From the NCBI GenBank assembly GCA_016296045.1, contig JAEDKB010000021.1:1-15913 (forward strand): a stretch of DNA of 15,913 bases, in the 5' to 3' direction. Shown here piece after piece: positions 5,328-13,187 of the stretch. Positions within the stretch are counted from its first letter, which is position 1, and every line of letters starts with the position of its first letter. The position numbers and the translations under genes are program-made. The notes beneath the pieces were generated by a model. It saw only the letters and a list, made by a program, of their open reading frames with translations. It was not told where the DNA came from and searched no databases. The DNA comes from Oscillospiraceae bacterium. GTDB lineage: Bacteria; Bacillota; Clostridia; Oscillospirales; Oscillospiraceae.

Positions 5328-6866
5328 TTGGAGAATCAATACGCGATTGAAATGCTTAATATTACCAAGCGTTTCCCGGGTATTATCGCAAATGACAACA
5401 TTACTCTACAACTGAAAAAAGGCGAAATCCATGCCTTGCTTGGTGAAAACGGCGCCGGCAAATCCACTTTGATGAGTGTTTTGTTTGGCCTGTATCAACC
5501 TGAAGAGGGTGTCATCAAGAAAGACGGACAAGTTGTCCAGGTTCGGGATCCTAACGATGCGAACAGACTTGGCATCGGCATGGTTCACCAGCACTTTAAG
5601 CTGGTCGAATGCTTCTCTGTCCTTGATAACATTATTCTGGGTGTTGAACCCAACACTGCCGGCTTCCTGCAGAAGGCAGAGGCCAGAGAAAAGGTTATGA
5701 AGCTCTCAGAGCAATATGGCCTGCATGTTGATCCCGATGCAATTATTGAAGATATCACCGTTGGTATGCAGCAGCGTACCGAAATTCTGAAGATGCTGTA
5801 TCGTGAAAACGAAATCCTGATTTTTGACGAGCCGACTGCTGTTTTGACTCCGCAGGAAATCGAAGAACTGATGCAGATCATGAAGAACTTGGCCGCTGAG
5901 GGCAAGTCCATCCTTTTCATTTCTCATAAGCTCAATGAGATTATGGAAGTTGCCGACCGCTGTTCCGTCCTTCGTAAGGGCAAGTATATCGGCACGGTTG
6001 ATGTCTGCAACACCACAAAAGAAGAGCTTTCCCGCATGATGGTCGGCCGTGACGTTGAGTTCGTTGTACATAAGGATCCTGCAAAGCCCACCGATGTAGT
6101 TCTTGACGTCAACAAAATGACCGTTGCCTCTAAAATGCACCATAATAATGCTGTTAAGGATGTTTCCTTCAAGGTTCGCCGCGGTGAGATCGTATGTATC
6201 GCCGGTATCGACGGCAACGGTCAGACGGAGCTTGTTTACGGCATTACCGGCTTGGAGCCGATAAAGAGCGGTAAGGTCGAGATGCTTGGCGTCGATATTA
6301 CCAAAGCTCCCATCCGCAAGCGTTCCGTTATGGGCATGAGCCACATTCCTGAAGACCGCCATAAGCATGGTTTGGTTCTGGACTACTCACTGGAGAATAA
6401 CCTTGTTCTGCAGCGTTATTTTGAACCTGAATTTACCAATGCCGCAGGCTTCCTCCGCAAGAAGAACATTCGCTCCTATGCGGAACGACTGATTGAAAAA
6501 TTTGATGTCCGTAGCGGTCAGGGTCCCATTACCATGGCACGTTCCATGTCCGGCGGCAACCAGCAAAAGGCGATTGTTGCCCGTGAAATCGATAAGGATC
6601 CCGAACTCCTGATCGCTGTTCAGCCGACTCGCGGTCTTGACGTTGGCGCTATCGAGTATATTCACAAACAAATCGTTGCTCACCGCGATGAAGGCAAGGC
6701 AGTTCTTCTCGTTTCTCTGGAACTGGAGGAGGTTATGAGTCTTTCCGACCGTATTCTCGTTATGTATGAAGGTGAGTTGGTCGGCGAGCTGGATCCCAAG
6801 AAGACGACTGTTGAAGAGCTTGGCCTTTACATGGCCGGCGCTAAGAGATCGGAGGTGTCTTACTAA
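5328..6866 (+). CDS. nupA: Nucleoside ABC importer, tandem ATP-binding protein
   Basis: Cytoplasmic ATPase energising nucleoside import with the two following permeases and, presumably, the upstream BMP lipoprotein. The 512-residue product holds two fused ABC domains, as in the ribose/nucleoside class. The first is canonical: Walker A GENGAGKST (39-47), Q-loop Gln88, signature-equivalent VGMQQR (145-150), Walker B ILIFDEP (163-169) and switch His200. The second is degenerate: GIDGNGQTE at 293-301, a good signature MSGGNQQK (407-414), and Walker B LLIAVQPTRGLD with Gln432 where Glu is canonical. Such asymmetry is common in this class. The start is TTG, chosen because AGGAGGT (5313-5319) lies 8 bp upstream; the next ATG (codon 9) has no ribosome binding site. 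Its stop overlaps the next ATG. Confidence 0.93.
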   Translation: MENQYAIEMLNITKRFPGIIANDNITLQLKKGEIHALLGENGAGKSTLMSVLFGLYQPEEGVIKKDGQVVQVRDPNDANRLGIGMVHQHFKLVECFSVLDNIILGVEPNTAGFLQKAEAREKVMKLSEQYGLHVDPDAIIEDITVGMQQRTEILKMLYRENEILIFDEPTAVLTPQEIEELMQIMKNLAAEGKSILFISHKLNEIMEVADRCSVLRKGKYIGTVDVCNTTKEELSRMMVGRDVEFVVHKDPAKPTDVVLDVNKMTVASKMHHNNAVKDVSFKVRRGEIVCIAGIDGNGQTELVYGITGLEPIKSGKVEMLGVDITKAPIRKRSVMGMSHIPEDRHKHGLVLDYSLENNLVLQRYFEPEFTNAAGFLRKKNIRSYAERLIEKFDVRSGQGPITMARSMSGGNQQKAIVAREIDKDPELLIAVQPTRGLDVGAIEYIHKQIVAHRDEGKAVLLVSLELEEVMSLSDRILVMYEGELVGELDPKKTTVEELGLYMAGAKRSEVSY

Positions 6867-8017
6867 TGAATGAACGCAGATCTCTGTTAAGAAATGATGG
6901 CCTGCAAACATTTGTTTGTTCCATTATCTGTATTATCCTTGGCCTGATCATCGGCTATCTTGCACTGTTGGTTATCAATGCTGAGGGTGCTTTTGAAGCA
7001 ATTGTCAACGTTATTAAGAACTTCTTCAAATACCCCTCCGGGGATGCGAGAATGAAGTACTTTGGCAGTACGCTTGCAAAAACAGCTCCGCTGATCATGT
7101 GCTCGCTGTCCATTCTGTTTGCATATAAGGTTGGCTTGTTCAACATCGGTGCGGCAGGACAGTACTGCTTGGGCGTTGCTGCCGGCCTGTACTGTGCAAT
7201 TATCCTCGGACTTCCCTGGTACGTATGCTTGATCGTAGGTATCGTCTTCGGCGCTGTCAGCGGTGCCATCTGCGGTATCCTCCGTTCCTTCTGCAATGTT
7301 AACGTCGTTATCTCCGGCATTATGCTGAACTGGATCAGCCTGTATGCTACGAACCTGCTTCTGAAGCCCGCCATGGATCCGACCGGTAAGGACACCTTCC
7401 GTCTGGTCAGAAAGGCACCGGAGGCCATCCTTCCTACTCTGGGTATGGATAAGCTGTTCTCGAATAACCAGTATGTTACCATCGCAATTCCGATTGCAAT
7501 TATTATGGCTATCATTGTCTGGATCGTTCTGGATAAGACAAAGTTCGGTTATGAATTGAAGGCTACGGGCAACAACCTCAATGCTGCAAAATATTGCGGC
7601 ATGAAGGAAAACCGTAACATCATTCTTACCATGGTGATTGCCGGCGGTCTTGCAGGCATGGGCGGCGCTCTGTACTATCTGTCTGATATTGTGCAGTGGA
7701 ACGTCAACTCCTCTTCCGTCCCGGGCATGGGCTTCAACGGTATCGCTGCGGCGTTCCTCGGCGGTCTGAACCCCATCGGCTGCATCTTCTCTTCTTACTT
7801 CATTACCCATATCACCGTCGGCGGCGGCAATGTCGACCTGAGCCACTACTGTGCACAGATTGCTGACTTTATCTCCGCTGTCATCATCTACCTCTGCGGC
7901 TTCGTTCTGTTCTTCAAGCTCTTCATCAACTCCAGAATGGATAAGGCTGAAGAAAAGAAAATCGAAAAGAGAAAAGCTTTAGCTGCAAAAGAAAATAAAG
8001 AAGGAGGTAACGAGTAA
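6866..8017 (+). CDS. nupB: Nucleoside ABC importer permease 1
   Basis: Integral membrane permease (branched-chain/ribose-type permease family) forming half of the translocation channel. The 383 residues show an N-terminal membrane segment followed by many hydrophobic helices, the GLFNIGAAGQYCLG motif (about residues 90-105) typical of the YufP/NupB class, and the cytoplasmic coupling region KTKFGYELKATGNNLNAAKYCGM (split here as KTKFGYELKATG then NNLNAAKYCGM) that contacts the ATPase. A charged Lys/Glu tail follows the last helix. The ATG at 6866 shares one base with the nupA stop (TAATG), with GGAGGTG about 8 bp upstream. The same overlap joins it to the next permease, so all three subunits should be made at matched rates. 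Confidence 0.93.
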   Translation: MNERRSLLRNDGLQTFVCSIICIILGLIIGYLALLVINAEGAFEAIVNVIKNFFKYPSGDARMKYFGSTLAKTAPLIMCSLSILFAYKVGLFNIGAAGQYCLGVAAGLYCAIILGLPWYVCLIVGIVFGAVSGAICGILRSFCNVNVVISGIMLNWISLYATNLLLKPAMDPTGKDTFRLVRKAPEAILPTLGMDKLFSNNQYVTIAIPIAIIMAIIVWIVLDKTKFGYELKATGNNLNAAKYCGMKENRNIILTMVIAGGLAGMGGALYYLSDIVQWNVNSSSVPGMGFNGIAAAFLGGLNPIGCIFSSYFITHITVGGGNVDLSHYCAQIADFISAVIIYLCGFVLFFKLFINSRMDKAEEKKIEKRKALAAKENKEGGNE

Positions 8018-8976
8018 TGCTTTTATTGATTCAGTACACTCTCATCTTTGCTTCCGTCCTTCTTCTGGTCGCACTCGGCGGCTGTATTTCCGAACACTCC
8101 GGCGTGATTAACCTTGCTTTGGAAGGCATCATGGTTATGGGTGCGCTCGGCGGCGCACTGGTCATGAAGTTCCTGCCCTATACTCACGCAACAGCAACGG
8201 TGGGTGACCGCCTCGGCATGTTCGGTCTGGTTCTTCTTGCAAGTATCGTTGTCGGTGTTCTGTATTCTATGCTGCTGGCATTTGCCTGCATTAACCTGAA
8301 GGCAGACCAGACGATTGTCGGTACCGCGCTGAATATGTTGGGCACGGCGCTTTCCACGGTTATCGTTAAGTCCATGAATACCGCGATGAATCCCGATGAC
8401 CATTCCTCCGAAATCAAGTATATTGATTCTAAAAAGGCTTTCCTGACCAACATCGGCAAGTTCGAACTGAACTGGTTTATGATCGTTGCCGTCATCTGCT
8501 TAATCGTCATTTTCGTACTTCTGTATAAGACCAAGTTCGGTCTTCGCCTGCGTGCTTGCGGCGAGCATCCGCAGGCTGCGGACTCCGTTGGTATCAATGT
8601 CTACAAAATGCGTTGGGCAGGTGTCTTGATCTCCGGACTTCTGGGCGGCATTGGCGGCATTACCTATATCACCGCGGGCGTTTCCACCTGGAAGTTTGAA
8701 AACGGTGTTGCAGGCTTCGGCTTCCTTGCCCTGGCAGTTATGATCTTCGGCGCATGGGATCCGTTCCGTATTGCCGGCGCAGCGCTTCTGTTCGGTCTCT
8801 TCCGTGCTCTGGGTAATGTTTATAATGGCTTTGACTTCCTCGTCAGTCTGAACATCCCCAGCGCTGTGTACAATATGCTCCCGTATATTGTCTCCCTGAT
8901 TGTTCTGGCCTTCACTTCCAAGAAGTCCAGAGCTCCGAAGGCCGAGGGTATCCCATACGATAAAGGCCAACGATAA
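8017..8976 (+). CDS. nupC: Nucleoside ABC importer permease 2
   Basis: Second membrane permease, pairing with NupB to form the import channel. The 319-residue product is almost wholly hydrophobic, with the family motif SGVINLALEGIMVMGALGG near residues 28-46 and the coupling segment KTKFGLRLRACGEHPQAADSVGIN (written here in two parts: KTKFGLRLRACGEHP then QAADSVGIN) around 170-195. The ATG at 8017 overlaps the nupB stop as TAATG and has AAGGAGGT 8 bp upstream. A 15-bp hairpin follows the stop. This corresponds to YufQ/NupC of Bacillus; the symbol here refers to the ABC permease, not the unrelated E. coli NupC symporter. Confidence 0.92.
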   Translation: MLLLIQYTLIFASVLLLVALGGCISEHSGVINLALEGIMVMGALGGALVMKFLPYTHATATVGDRLGMFGLVLLASIVVGVLYSMLLAFACINLKADQTIVGTALNMLGTALSTVIVKSMNTAMNPDDHSSEIKYIDSKKAFLTNIGKFELNWFMIVAVICLIVIFVLLYKTKFGLRLRACGEHPQAADSVGINVYKMRWAGVLISGLLGGIGGITYITAGVSTWKFENGVAGFGFLALAVMIFGAWDPFRIAGAALLFGLFRALGNVYNGFDFLVSLNIPSAVYNMLPYIVSLIVLAFTSKKSRAPKAEGIPYDKGQR

Positions 8977-8987
8977 ACCACATATTG

Positions 8988-9022
8988 CATTGTCCTATCC
9001 CCACTTTGGGGATAGGACAATG
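8988..9022 (+). other. 15-bp perfect hairpin between nupC and udk
   Basis: CATTGTCCTATCCCC (8988-9002) pairs perfectly with 9008-9022 around the loop ACTTT. No T-run follows directly; seven T occur only near 9040. A stable hairpin without a U-tract is better explained as an mRNA 3' stabiliser or processing site than as a full terminator, so udk may be partly cotranscribed with nupABC. Confidence 0.6.
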
Positions 9023-9072
9023 ATTGTTCATAGCAATTTTTTTGCAGAAACAACTACCACGGAGGATAGAAA

Positions 9073-9696
9073 ATGTCAAATATTATTGTCATCGGCATAG
9101 CAGGCGGTTCCGGAAGCGGCAAAACGACCCTGATGAAGAATCTTCTTGCTCGTTTTCAGGATGACGTAACCGTTCTCAGCCATGATAATTATTACCGTCC
9201 GTATGAAGAACTAACGATTGAAGAGCGCAGGAAGGTCAACTATGACCATCCCGATGCATTTGATACCGATATGATGATCGAGCATCTCAGATGCTTGAAA
9301 GACGGACAGGCGATTGAATGTCCGGTTTACGATTATACAACCTACTCGCGCACCAAAGAGACAACCCGTTTGGAGCCTAGCAAGGTCATTCTAGTCGAGG
9401 GAATTTTGATTTTTGAGAATAAGACCCTTTGTTCTTTGATGGATATTAAAATCTTTGTCGATACAGACGCGGATGTCCGTTTGATTCGCCGTATTCGCAG
9501 GGACGTTGCCAAGCGCGGCAGAAGCTTGGAATCTGTTCTGAGCCAGTATCTGGCAACGGTGAAACCCATGCATGAGCAATTTGTTGAGCCCAGTAAGAAA
9601 AACGCGGATCTGGTTGTTCTCGAGGGTGGCAAGAATCTGGTCGCATTGGAAATGATTATTGACCGTATTCAGCGCCATATCGACAACGAATCATAA
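9073..9696 (+). CDS. udk: Uridine/cytidine kinase
   Basis: Phosphorylates uridine and cytidine to UMP and CMP with ATP or GTP; cytoplasmic pyrimidine ribonucleoside salvage. The 207 residues match the bacterial Udk length. Visible are the P-loop GGSGSGKTT (11-19), the substrate segment DNYYRPYEEL with Asp near residue 40, the conserved NYDHPDAFD stretch, PVYDYTTYSR, and VILVEGILIFEN forming the Walker B-like strand. The RRIRRD segment is the family's lid region. The ATG at 9073 follows GGAGG by about 7 bp. Position right after the transporter fits trapping of imported uridine and cytidine as nucleotides. A strong terminator follows. Confidence 0.96.
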   Translation: MSNIIVIGIAGGSGSGKTTLMKNLLARFQDDVTVLSHDNYYRPYEELTIEERRKVNYDHPDAFDTDMMIEHLRCLKDGQAIECPVYDYTTYSRTKETTRLEPSKVILVEGILIFENKTLCSLMDIKIFVDTDADVRLIRRIRRDVAKRGRSLESVLSQYLATVKPMHEQFVEPSKKNADLVVLEGGKNLVALEMIIDRIQRHIDNES

Positions 9697-9708
9697 CCGT
9701 ATATGCAA

Positions 9709-9749
9709 AACCAGCACGGAGGAAAGGATGTTCCTTCGTGCTGGTTTTT
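9709..9749 (+). terminator. Intrinsic terminator of udk, possibly bidirectional
   Basis: A 16-bp stem with one G-T wobble (9709-9724 with 9731-9746), a 6-nt loop, and T running to 9749. It sits 13 bp after the udk stop and 13 bp before the end of the convergent rhomboid-like gene. On the minus strand four T follow the hairpin, so it may end both transcripts. Confidence 0.92.
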
Positions 9750-9761
9750 GTAGATTTTGTG

Positions 9762-10676
9762 CTATTGGATATGGGTATGATTGTTGATATGGTCAATGCA
9801 GTAGCAGAAGTATCCGGCGCATTTGGAGCAGTAGCGGAATTCCAGATCCGGACAGTCTGTATCGGTTCGTCCGCAGACGGTGCATTTATGACGATACGGA
9901 CGCTCACCGGAGGCACTGCGATATTTATTTGCCCAGTTTGGATTCGGCTGTGCATCTGTTTTGGGCGGAGGAACAGGCTTCTTTCGGCGGACTTTGTTTC
10001 GCCCGGGAAATAGATTGAGAAAATCCTTGCCGAAATAGAGCAGATAGTTGAGGAATGCAACAATTGCAGCAGTGCCGAGCCAAATGAGCAGCATCCATAC
10101 AGGTGTTGCAAAATAGCCTTGGAAATTTACAAGGTTGACGGCGATTGTATAGACGGTCAAGCCGATATCAACCAGAGCCATCCACTTCATTTTAATCGGA
10201 ATAATAAAGAAAAGCAGAACTCTTTGTTCCGGAATCAGGGTTGCAACAGCAAGAAACAGCGTGGCGTGGAGATAAGAGGGCCAAACAAGAATCGGAATCT
10301 TGAAAATCAAATAGATCAGGACGGCGGCCAGATCCGTAAACAGGATGCCGGTCAGATAAAACAAATTCAGTTTTAGGGTTCCCCAGATGCTTTCCAGCGC
10401 TCTGCCGATCCAGAAATAAAAATAGAGAGTGAGAACGACAACGAAAATGCTGCCGGAGTTGCTGGCTTCCGTAAATGGGAAAGTAAACAACCGCCAGACT
10501 TGTCCCGAAAAAATTTCGCGAATATCAAAGCTCAGTAATTTAGGAAGAACGGGGAAGAAGAGAGAAAGAACAAAGACAGCAGCATTCCCGATCATGACCC
10601 AGAGCAACAGGTTCGGAATGCCCTTGTCACGGTTTTTAATTAGAAACCGGTTGATATTTCGTTTGAGATTACTCAT
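9762..10676 (-). CDS. Rhomboid-fold membrane protein with C-terminal zinc-binding tail
   Basis: A 304-residue membrane protein. Residues about 20-215 contain six or so hydrophobic helices and rhomboid landmarks: GQVWRLFTFPF (58-68), the RALESIWGT segment (92-100), and IPEQRVLLFFIIPIKMKW (148-165). The helix where active rhomboids carry the GxSG nucleophile instead reads YLHATLFLAVATL (135-147), so a serine protease is not supported and a pseudo-rhomboid role is inferred. After a basic, Pro-rich linker (224-262) comes a Cys/His-rich tail: Cys265, Cys268, Cys275, Cys283, Cys286, Cys291, Cys293, His296, His300, His302. The ATG has AAGGAGG upstream. Divergent from ahcY, convergent with udk. Substrate or partner is unknown. 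Confidence 0.82.
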   Translation of the reverse strand: MSNLKRNINRFLIKNRDKGIPNLLLWVMIGNAAVFVLSLFFPVLPKLLSFDIREIFSGQVWRLFTFPFTEASNSGSIFVVVLTLYFYFWIGRALESIWGTLKLNLFYLTGILFTDLAAVLIYLIFKIPILVWPSYLHATLFLAVATLIPEQRVLLFFIIPIKMKWMALVDIGLTVYTIAVNLVNFQGYFATPVWMLLIWLGTAAIVAFLNYLLYFGKDFLNLFPGRNKVRRKKPVPPPKTDAQPNPNWANKYRSASGERPYRHKCTVCGRTDTDCPDLEFRYCSKCAGYFCYCIDHINNHTHIQ

Positions 10677-10702
10677 TTGAAGCCTCCTTCGGATACGACA
10701 CT

Positions 10703-10731
10703 ATTGTAGCGTTTTTTTTAGCATTTGTCTA
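10703..10731 (-). promoter_or_regulatory. Sigma-A promoter of the rhomboid-like gene
   Basis: On the minus strand: -35 TAGACA (complement of 10726-10731), a 17-bp spacer, and -10 TACAAT (complement of 10703-10708). It lies 26 bp upstream of the start codon and is divergent from the ahcY promoter. Confidence 0.7.
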
Positions 10732-10759
10732 TAAACATTCCTTGAATTTTGTCCGATAG

Positions 10760-10788
10760 TTGAAAAATGATTCGGTAAATGGTATGAT
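10760..10788 (+). promoter_or_regulatory. Sigma-A promoter of the adenosylhomocysteinase-family gene
   Basis: TTGAAA (10760-10765), a 17-bp spacer and TATGAT (10783-10788), 28 bp before the start codon. The 5' leader is only about 20 nt, too short for a SAH or SAM riboswitch. Confidence 0.78.
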
Positions 10789-10816
10789 AAGATCAGAAAG
10801 ATTTGGAGGTATCACA

Positions 10817-12061
10817 ATGAGCCATGTCAGAGATACATCACTTGCGGAATACGGAAGAATGAAAATTGAATGGGTGCGTGACTTTATGCCGGCGCTGGTT
10901 GCGATTCGGGAACGCTTCGAGCGCGAAAAGCCGTTTGCCGGAAAAAAGATCACGATTTCCATACATATGGAGGCAAAGACGGCGTTTTTGGCACTATGTC
11001 TTGCGGCAGGCGGGGCAGAGGTTCATGCAACGGGCTGCAATCCTCTTTCCACTCAGGATGATGTTGCTGCCGGTTTGGCATCTATGGGAGTGCAGACCTA
11101 TGCGATGCACGGCGTTGACGCAGAGGAGTATCAACAGCTTTTGATCGAAGCGCTGTCTTGCCATCCGGATTTGATTATTGACGACGGAGGAGACCTTTTA
11201 GACCTCTTGAGCGGAGAATATGCACATCTGGGTGACAATATTATCGGCGGAGCAGAGGAAACTACCACGGGAATCCACCGCCTGTATGCCCGCGCCAAGG
11301 AAGGTTTGCTGCCGTTTCCGATGATGAATGTCAATGATGCCAAGTGCAAGCATTATTATGACAATAAATACGGTACGGGTCAGTCTGTCTGGGATTCTAT
11401 CATGCATACGACAAATCTGCTGGTTGCCGGAAAGACGGTGGTTGTTGCCGGTTACGGATACTGCGGACGAGGTGTTGCAATGCGTGCCAAGGGCATGGGA
11501 GCGAATGTCATTGTCACCGAGATCGATCCGATCAAGGCGCTGGAAGCCTCCATGGATGGCTGCCGTGTTATGCCGATGGATGAGGCTGCACCGCAGGGTG
11601 ATATTTTTGTCACGACGACCGGCTGCAAGGATGTAATCACACGCCGCCATTTCGAAGTGATGAAAAACAATGCGTTCCTTTCCAATGCAGGCCATTTTAA
11701 TGTAGAAGTCAATGCGGCCGAATTAGAGAAGATGGCTGTGCGTGTTTATAAGCGCCGCAATGATATTATGGGCTACGAATTGCCGGACGGCAGAACGCTC
11801 AACCTGCTTGCAGAGGGGCGTTTGGTCAATTTGGCCTCCGGAAACGGGCATCCTGCGGAAATCATGGATACGAGCTTCTCTGTGCAGGCACTTTCGCTGG
11901 AATATATGCTGAAAAACGGTAAAAATCTTGCAAATCAGGTTTATGAAGTACCTAAAGAGATTGATGACGCGGTATCCCGCTTGAAGCTGAACGGCGCCGG
12001 ACTGAAGATCGATGTGTTGACGGCGGAGCAGGAAGCGTATATGAATGACTGGAGAGTGTGA
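10817..12061 (+). CDS. ahcY: Adenosylhomocysteinase-family enzyme (SAH or S-inosylhomocysteine hydrolase)
   Basis: NAD-dependent hydrolase that splits S-adenosylhomocysteine (or S-inosylhomocysteine) to homocysteine and the nucleoside, relieving methyltransferase inhibition. The 414-residue product has catalytic residues in order: His50, Asp123 in IDDGGDL, Glu148 in EETTTGIHRL, Lys178 and Asp182 in NDAKCKHYYDNKYG, the NAD motif GYGYCGRG (212-219), His293 in AGHFNVE and His345 in GNGHPAEIMD. It is of the compact archaeal/Thermotoga length and lacks the C-terminal Lys/Tyr arm seen in eukaryotic enzymes. The adenine-side motif is H50-M-E-A-K54 (HxExK) rather than HxTxE/Q, which points to possible inosine specificity. 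Start 10817 follows GGAGGT by 6 bp; the upstream ATG at 10760 lies on the promoter. Confidence 0.92.
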   Translation: MSHVRDTSLAEYGRMKIEWVRDFMPALVAIRERFEREKPFAGKKITISIHMEAKTAFLALCLAAGGAEVHATGCNPLSTQDDVAAGLASMGVQTYAMHGVDAEEYQQLLIEALSCHPDLIIDDGGDLLDLLSGEYAHLGDNIIGGAEETTTGIHRLYARAKEGLLPFPMMNVNDAKCKHYYDNKYGTGQSVWDSIMHTTNLLVAGKTVVVAGYGYCGRGVAMRAKGMGANVIVTEIDPIKALEASMDGCRVMPMDEAAPQGDIFVTTTGCKDVITRRHFEVMKNNAFLSNAGHFNVEVNAAELEKMAVRVYKRRNDIMGYELPDGRTLNLLAEGRLVNLASGNGHPAEIMDTSFSVQALSLEYMLKNGKNLANQVYEVPKEIDDAVSRLKLNGAGLKIDVLTAEQEAYMNDWRV

Positions 12062-12094
12062 AACGGAACTGTTTGACAAAACTACTTCCATAAT

Positions 12095-12139
12095 AAAAAC
12101 GGGACTGCTGCAAAAAAGAAATTTTGCAGCAGTCCCGTT
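12095..12139 (-). terminator. Intrinsic terminator of the glycosyltransferase gene; probably also stops ahcY
   Basis: A perfect 18-bp stem (12098-12115 with 12122-12139) with a 6-nt loop. On the minus strand it is followed by TTTTT and is 3 bp past the GT2 stop codon. On the plus strand the following TTATTCTATTT is weaker but may still terminate the convergent ahcY transcript. Confidence 0.9.
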
Positions 12140-12142
12140 ATT

Positions 12143-13129
12143 CTATTTCCCCAAAAGTGCCTTTACACGGAAAATCATACAAACCGTTCGGTAACGCTTC
12201 TGAAGCAGCAGACGATAGATCAGGCGCTTATTGCCGTCGAGTTTGGATAGATAAGGATTGTCGCGGAAGTCCGGAAAGTGTTTTTCCATGTATTCCCGAA
12301 AATCTGTGACCAAATGGTGTTTTCGGTCAATGAGCAGGACGCGGACTGTCGCGGCAATCAAAAGATGCTGTATCGCAAGGAAGGTCAGTTCGTTTTTGTA
12401 AACAGAATTATAGTCGTGTTCGTCAAACCACTGCCGGAGATCGTCAAAGGCATAGAGAATCTCAACATTCCGCTCAATGTTTTTGTTGTTCATTGCGCTG
12501 CCTTCGCGCTGTAAATAGTGGTAATACGCACCGGGCAGACGGAGCGCGGAGGTGGCAACGGTGTGGATTTTTGTTACGACACGGATGTCCTCATACCAGA
12601 CCTTCGTTGCAAATTCAATCCGATGGTCGGTAAACAGGGAACGTTTATATGCTCGATTCCACGGTGCCATAACGCCGAAAAACAGATCGGAGTTCTCTTT
12701 CGCGCAGCACAGACGGCTGCAGGGAATGAGTTCATGAAGCTGCCCGACCTCCTTGCCGTCTTTTTCGACAATTGCACCAAACAGATAAAGATCGGCAGCG
12801 GTTTTTTCCATGGCTTTTTTCAGGTCGGAAAGCAGATCTTTTGAAAGATAGTCATCGCCGTCCAGAAACAGAATGTATTCGCCTGTAGAAACGGAAATGC
12901 CATGATTTCTTGCAGCGCCGGCACCGCCGTTTGGCTGATGAATGACGCGAATCTTGTCCGGATGCTTTGCAGCGTAGTCATCGCAGATCTTTCCGCTGCG
13001 ATCCGGCGAGCCGTCGTCCACTAACAGCAGCTCATAATCCTGACACGTTTGGGCAAGGACGGAGTCAATACACTTGGGCAGATACGCTTCAACTTTATAA
13101 ATCGGGACAATCAAAGAAAAGGTCGGCAT
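12143..13129 (-). CDS. Family 2 glycosyltransferase
   Basis: Transfers a sugar from a nucleotide-sugar donor, probably to a cell-surface polysaccharide, teichoic acid or lipid carrier; the acceptor cannot be told from sequence. The 328-residue product has a GT-A fold start SLIVPIYKVEAYLPKCIDSVL (two parts: SLIVPIYKVEAYL and PKCIDSVL), the nucleotide-binding VDDGS (37-41), NGGAGAARNHGI (67-78) and the metal-binding DGDDY (90-94). The C-terminal half lacks clear membrane helices, so it is likely a peripheral membrane or cytoplasmic enzyme, similar to capsule/LPS-type EpsJ enzymes. The ATG at 13129 has AAGGAG 9 bp upstream. It is a single gene with its own promoter and terminator, without an accompanying polysaccharide cluster. 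Confidence 0.92.
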   Translation of the reverse strand: MPTFSLIVPIYKVEAYLPKCIDSVLAQTCQDYELLLVDDGSPDRSGKICDDYAAKHPDKIRVIHQPNGGAGAARNHGISVSTGEYILFLDGDDYLSKDLLSDLKKAMEKTAADLYLFGAIVEKDGKEVGQLHELIPCSRLCCAKENSDLFFGVMAPWNRAYKRSLFTDHRIEFATKVWYEDIRVVTKIHTVATSALRLPGAYYHYLQREGSAMNNKNIERNVEILYAFDDLRQWFDEHDYNSVYKNELTFLAIQHLLIAATVRVLLIDRKHHLVTDFREYMEKHFPDFRDNPYLSKLDGNKRLIYRLLLQKRYRTVCMIFRVKALLGK

Positions 13130-13158
13130 GGCAGAGGCTCCTTTTATTTTCTCCTTAT

Positions 13159-13187
13159 ATTATAACCTCTGATGCCGTTATTTGCAA
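13159..13187 (-). promoter_or_regulatory. Sigma-A promoter of the glycosyltransferase gene
   Basis: On the minus strand: -35 TTGCAA (13182-13187), a 17-bp spacer, and consensus -10 TATAAT (complement of 13159-13164), 29 bp from the start codon. No terminator is seen between dpaB and this promoter, so dpaAB read-through into the glycosyltransferase is possible during sporulation. Confidence 0.78.

Noticed and set aside
6887..7846. 319-codon open frame on the minus strand
   Set aside because: Antisense to the permease nupB, with a highly charged, low-complexity translation and no ribosome binding site.
10789..10816. SAH or SAM riboswitch upstream of the adenosylhomocysteinase gene
   Set aside because: The promoter -10 leaves only about 20 nt of leader, too short for any known aptamer.
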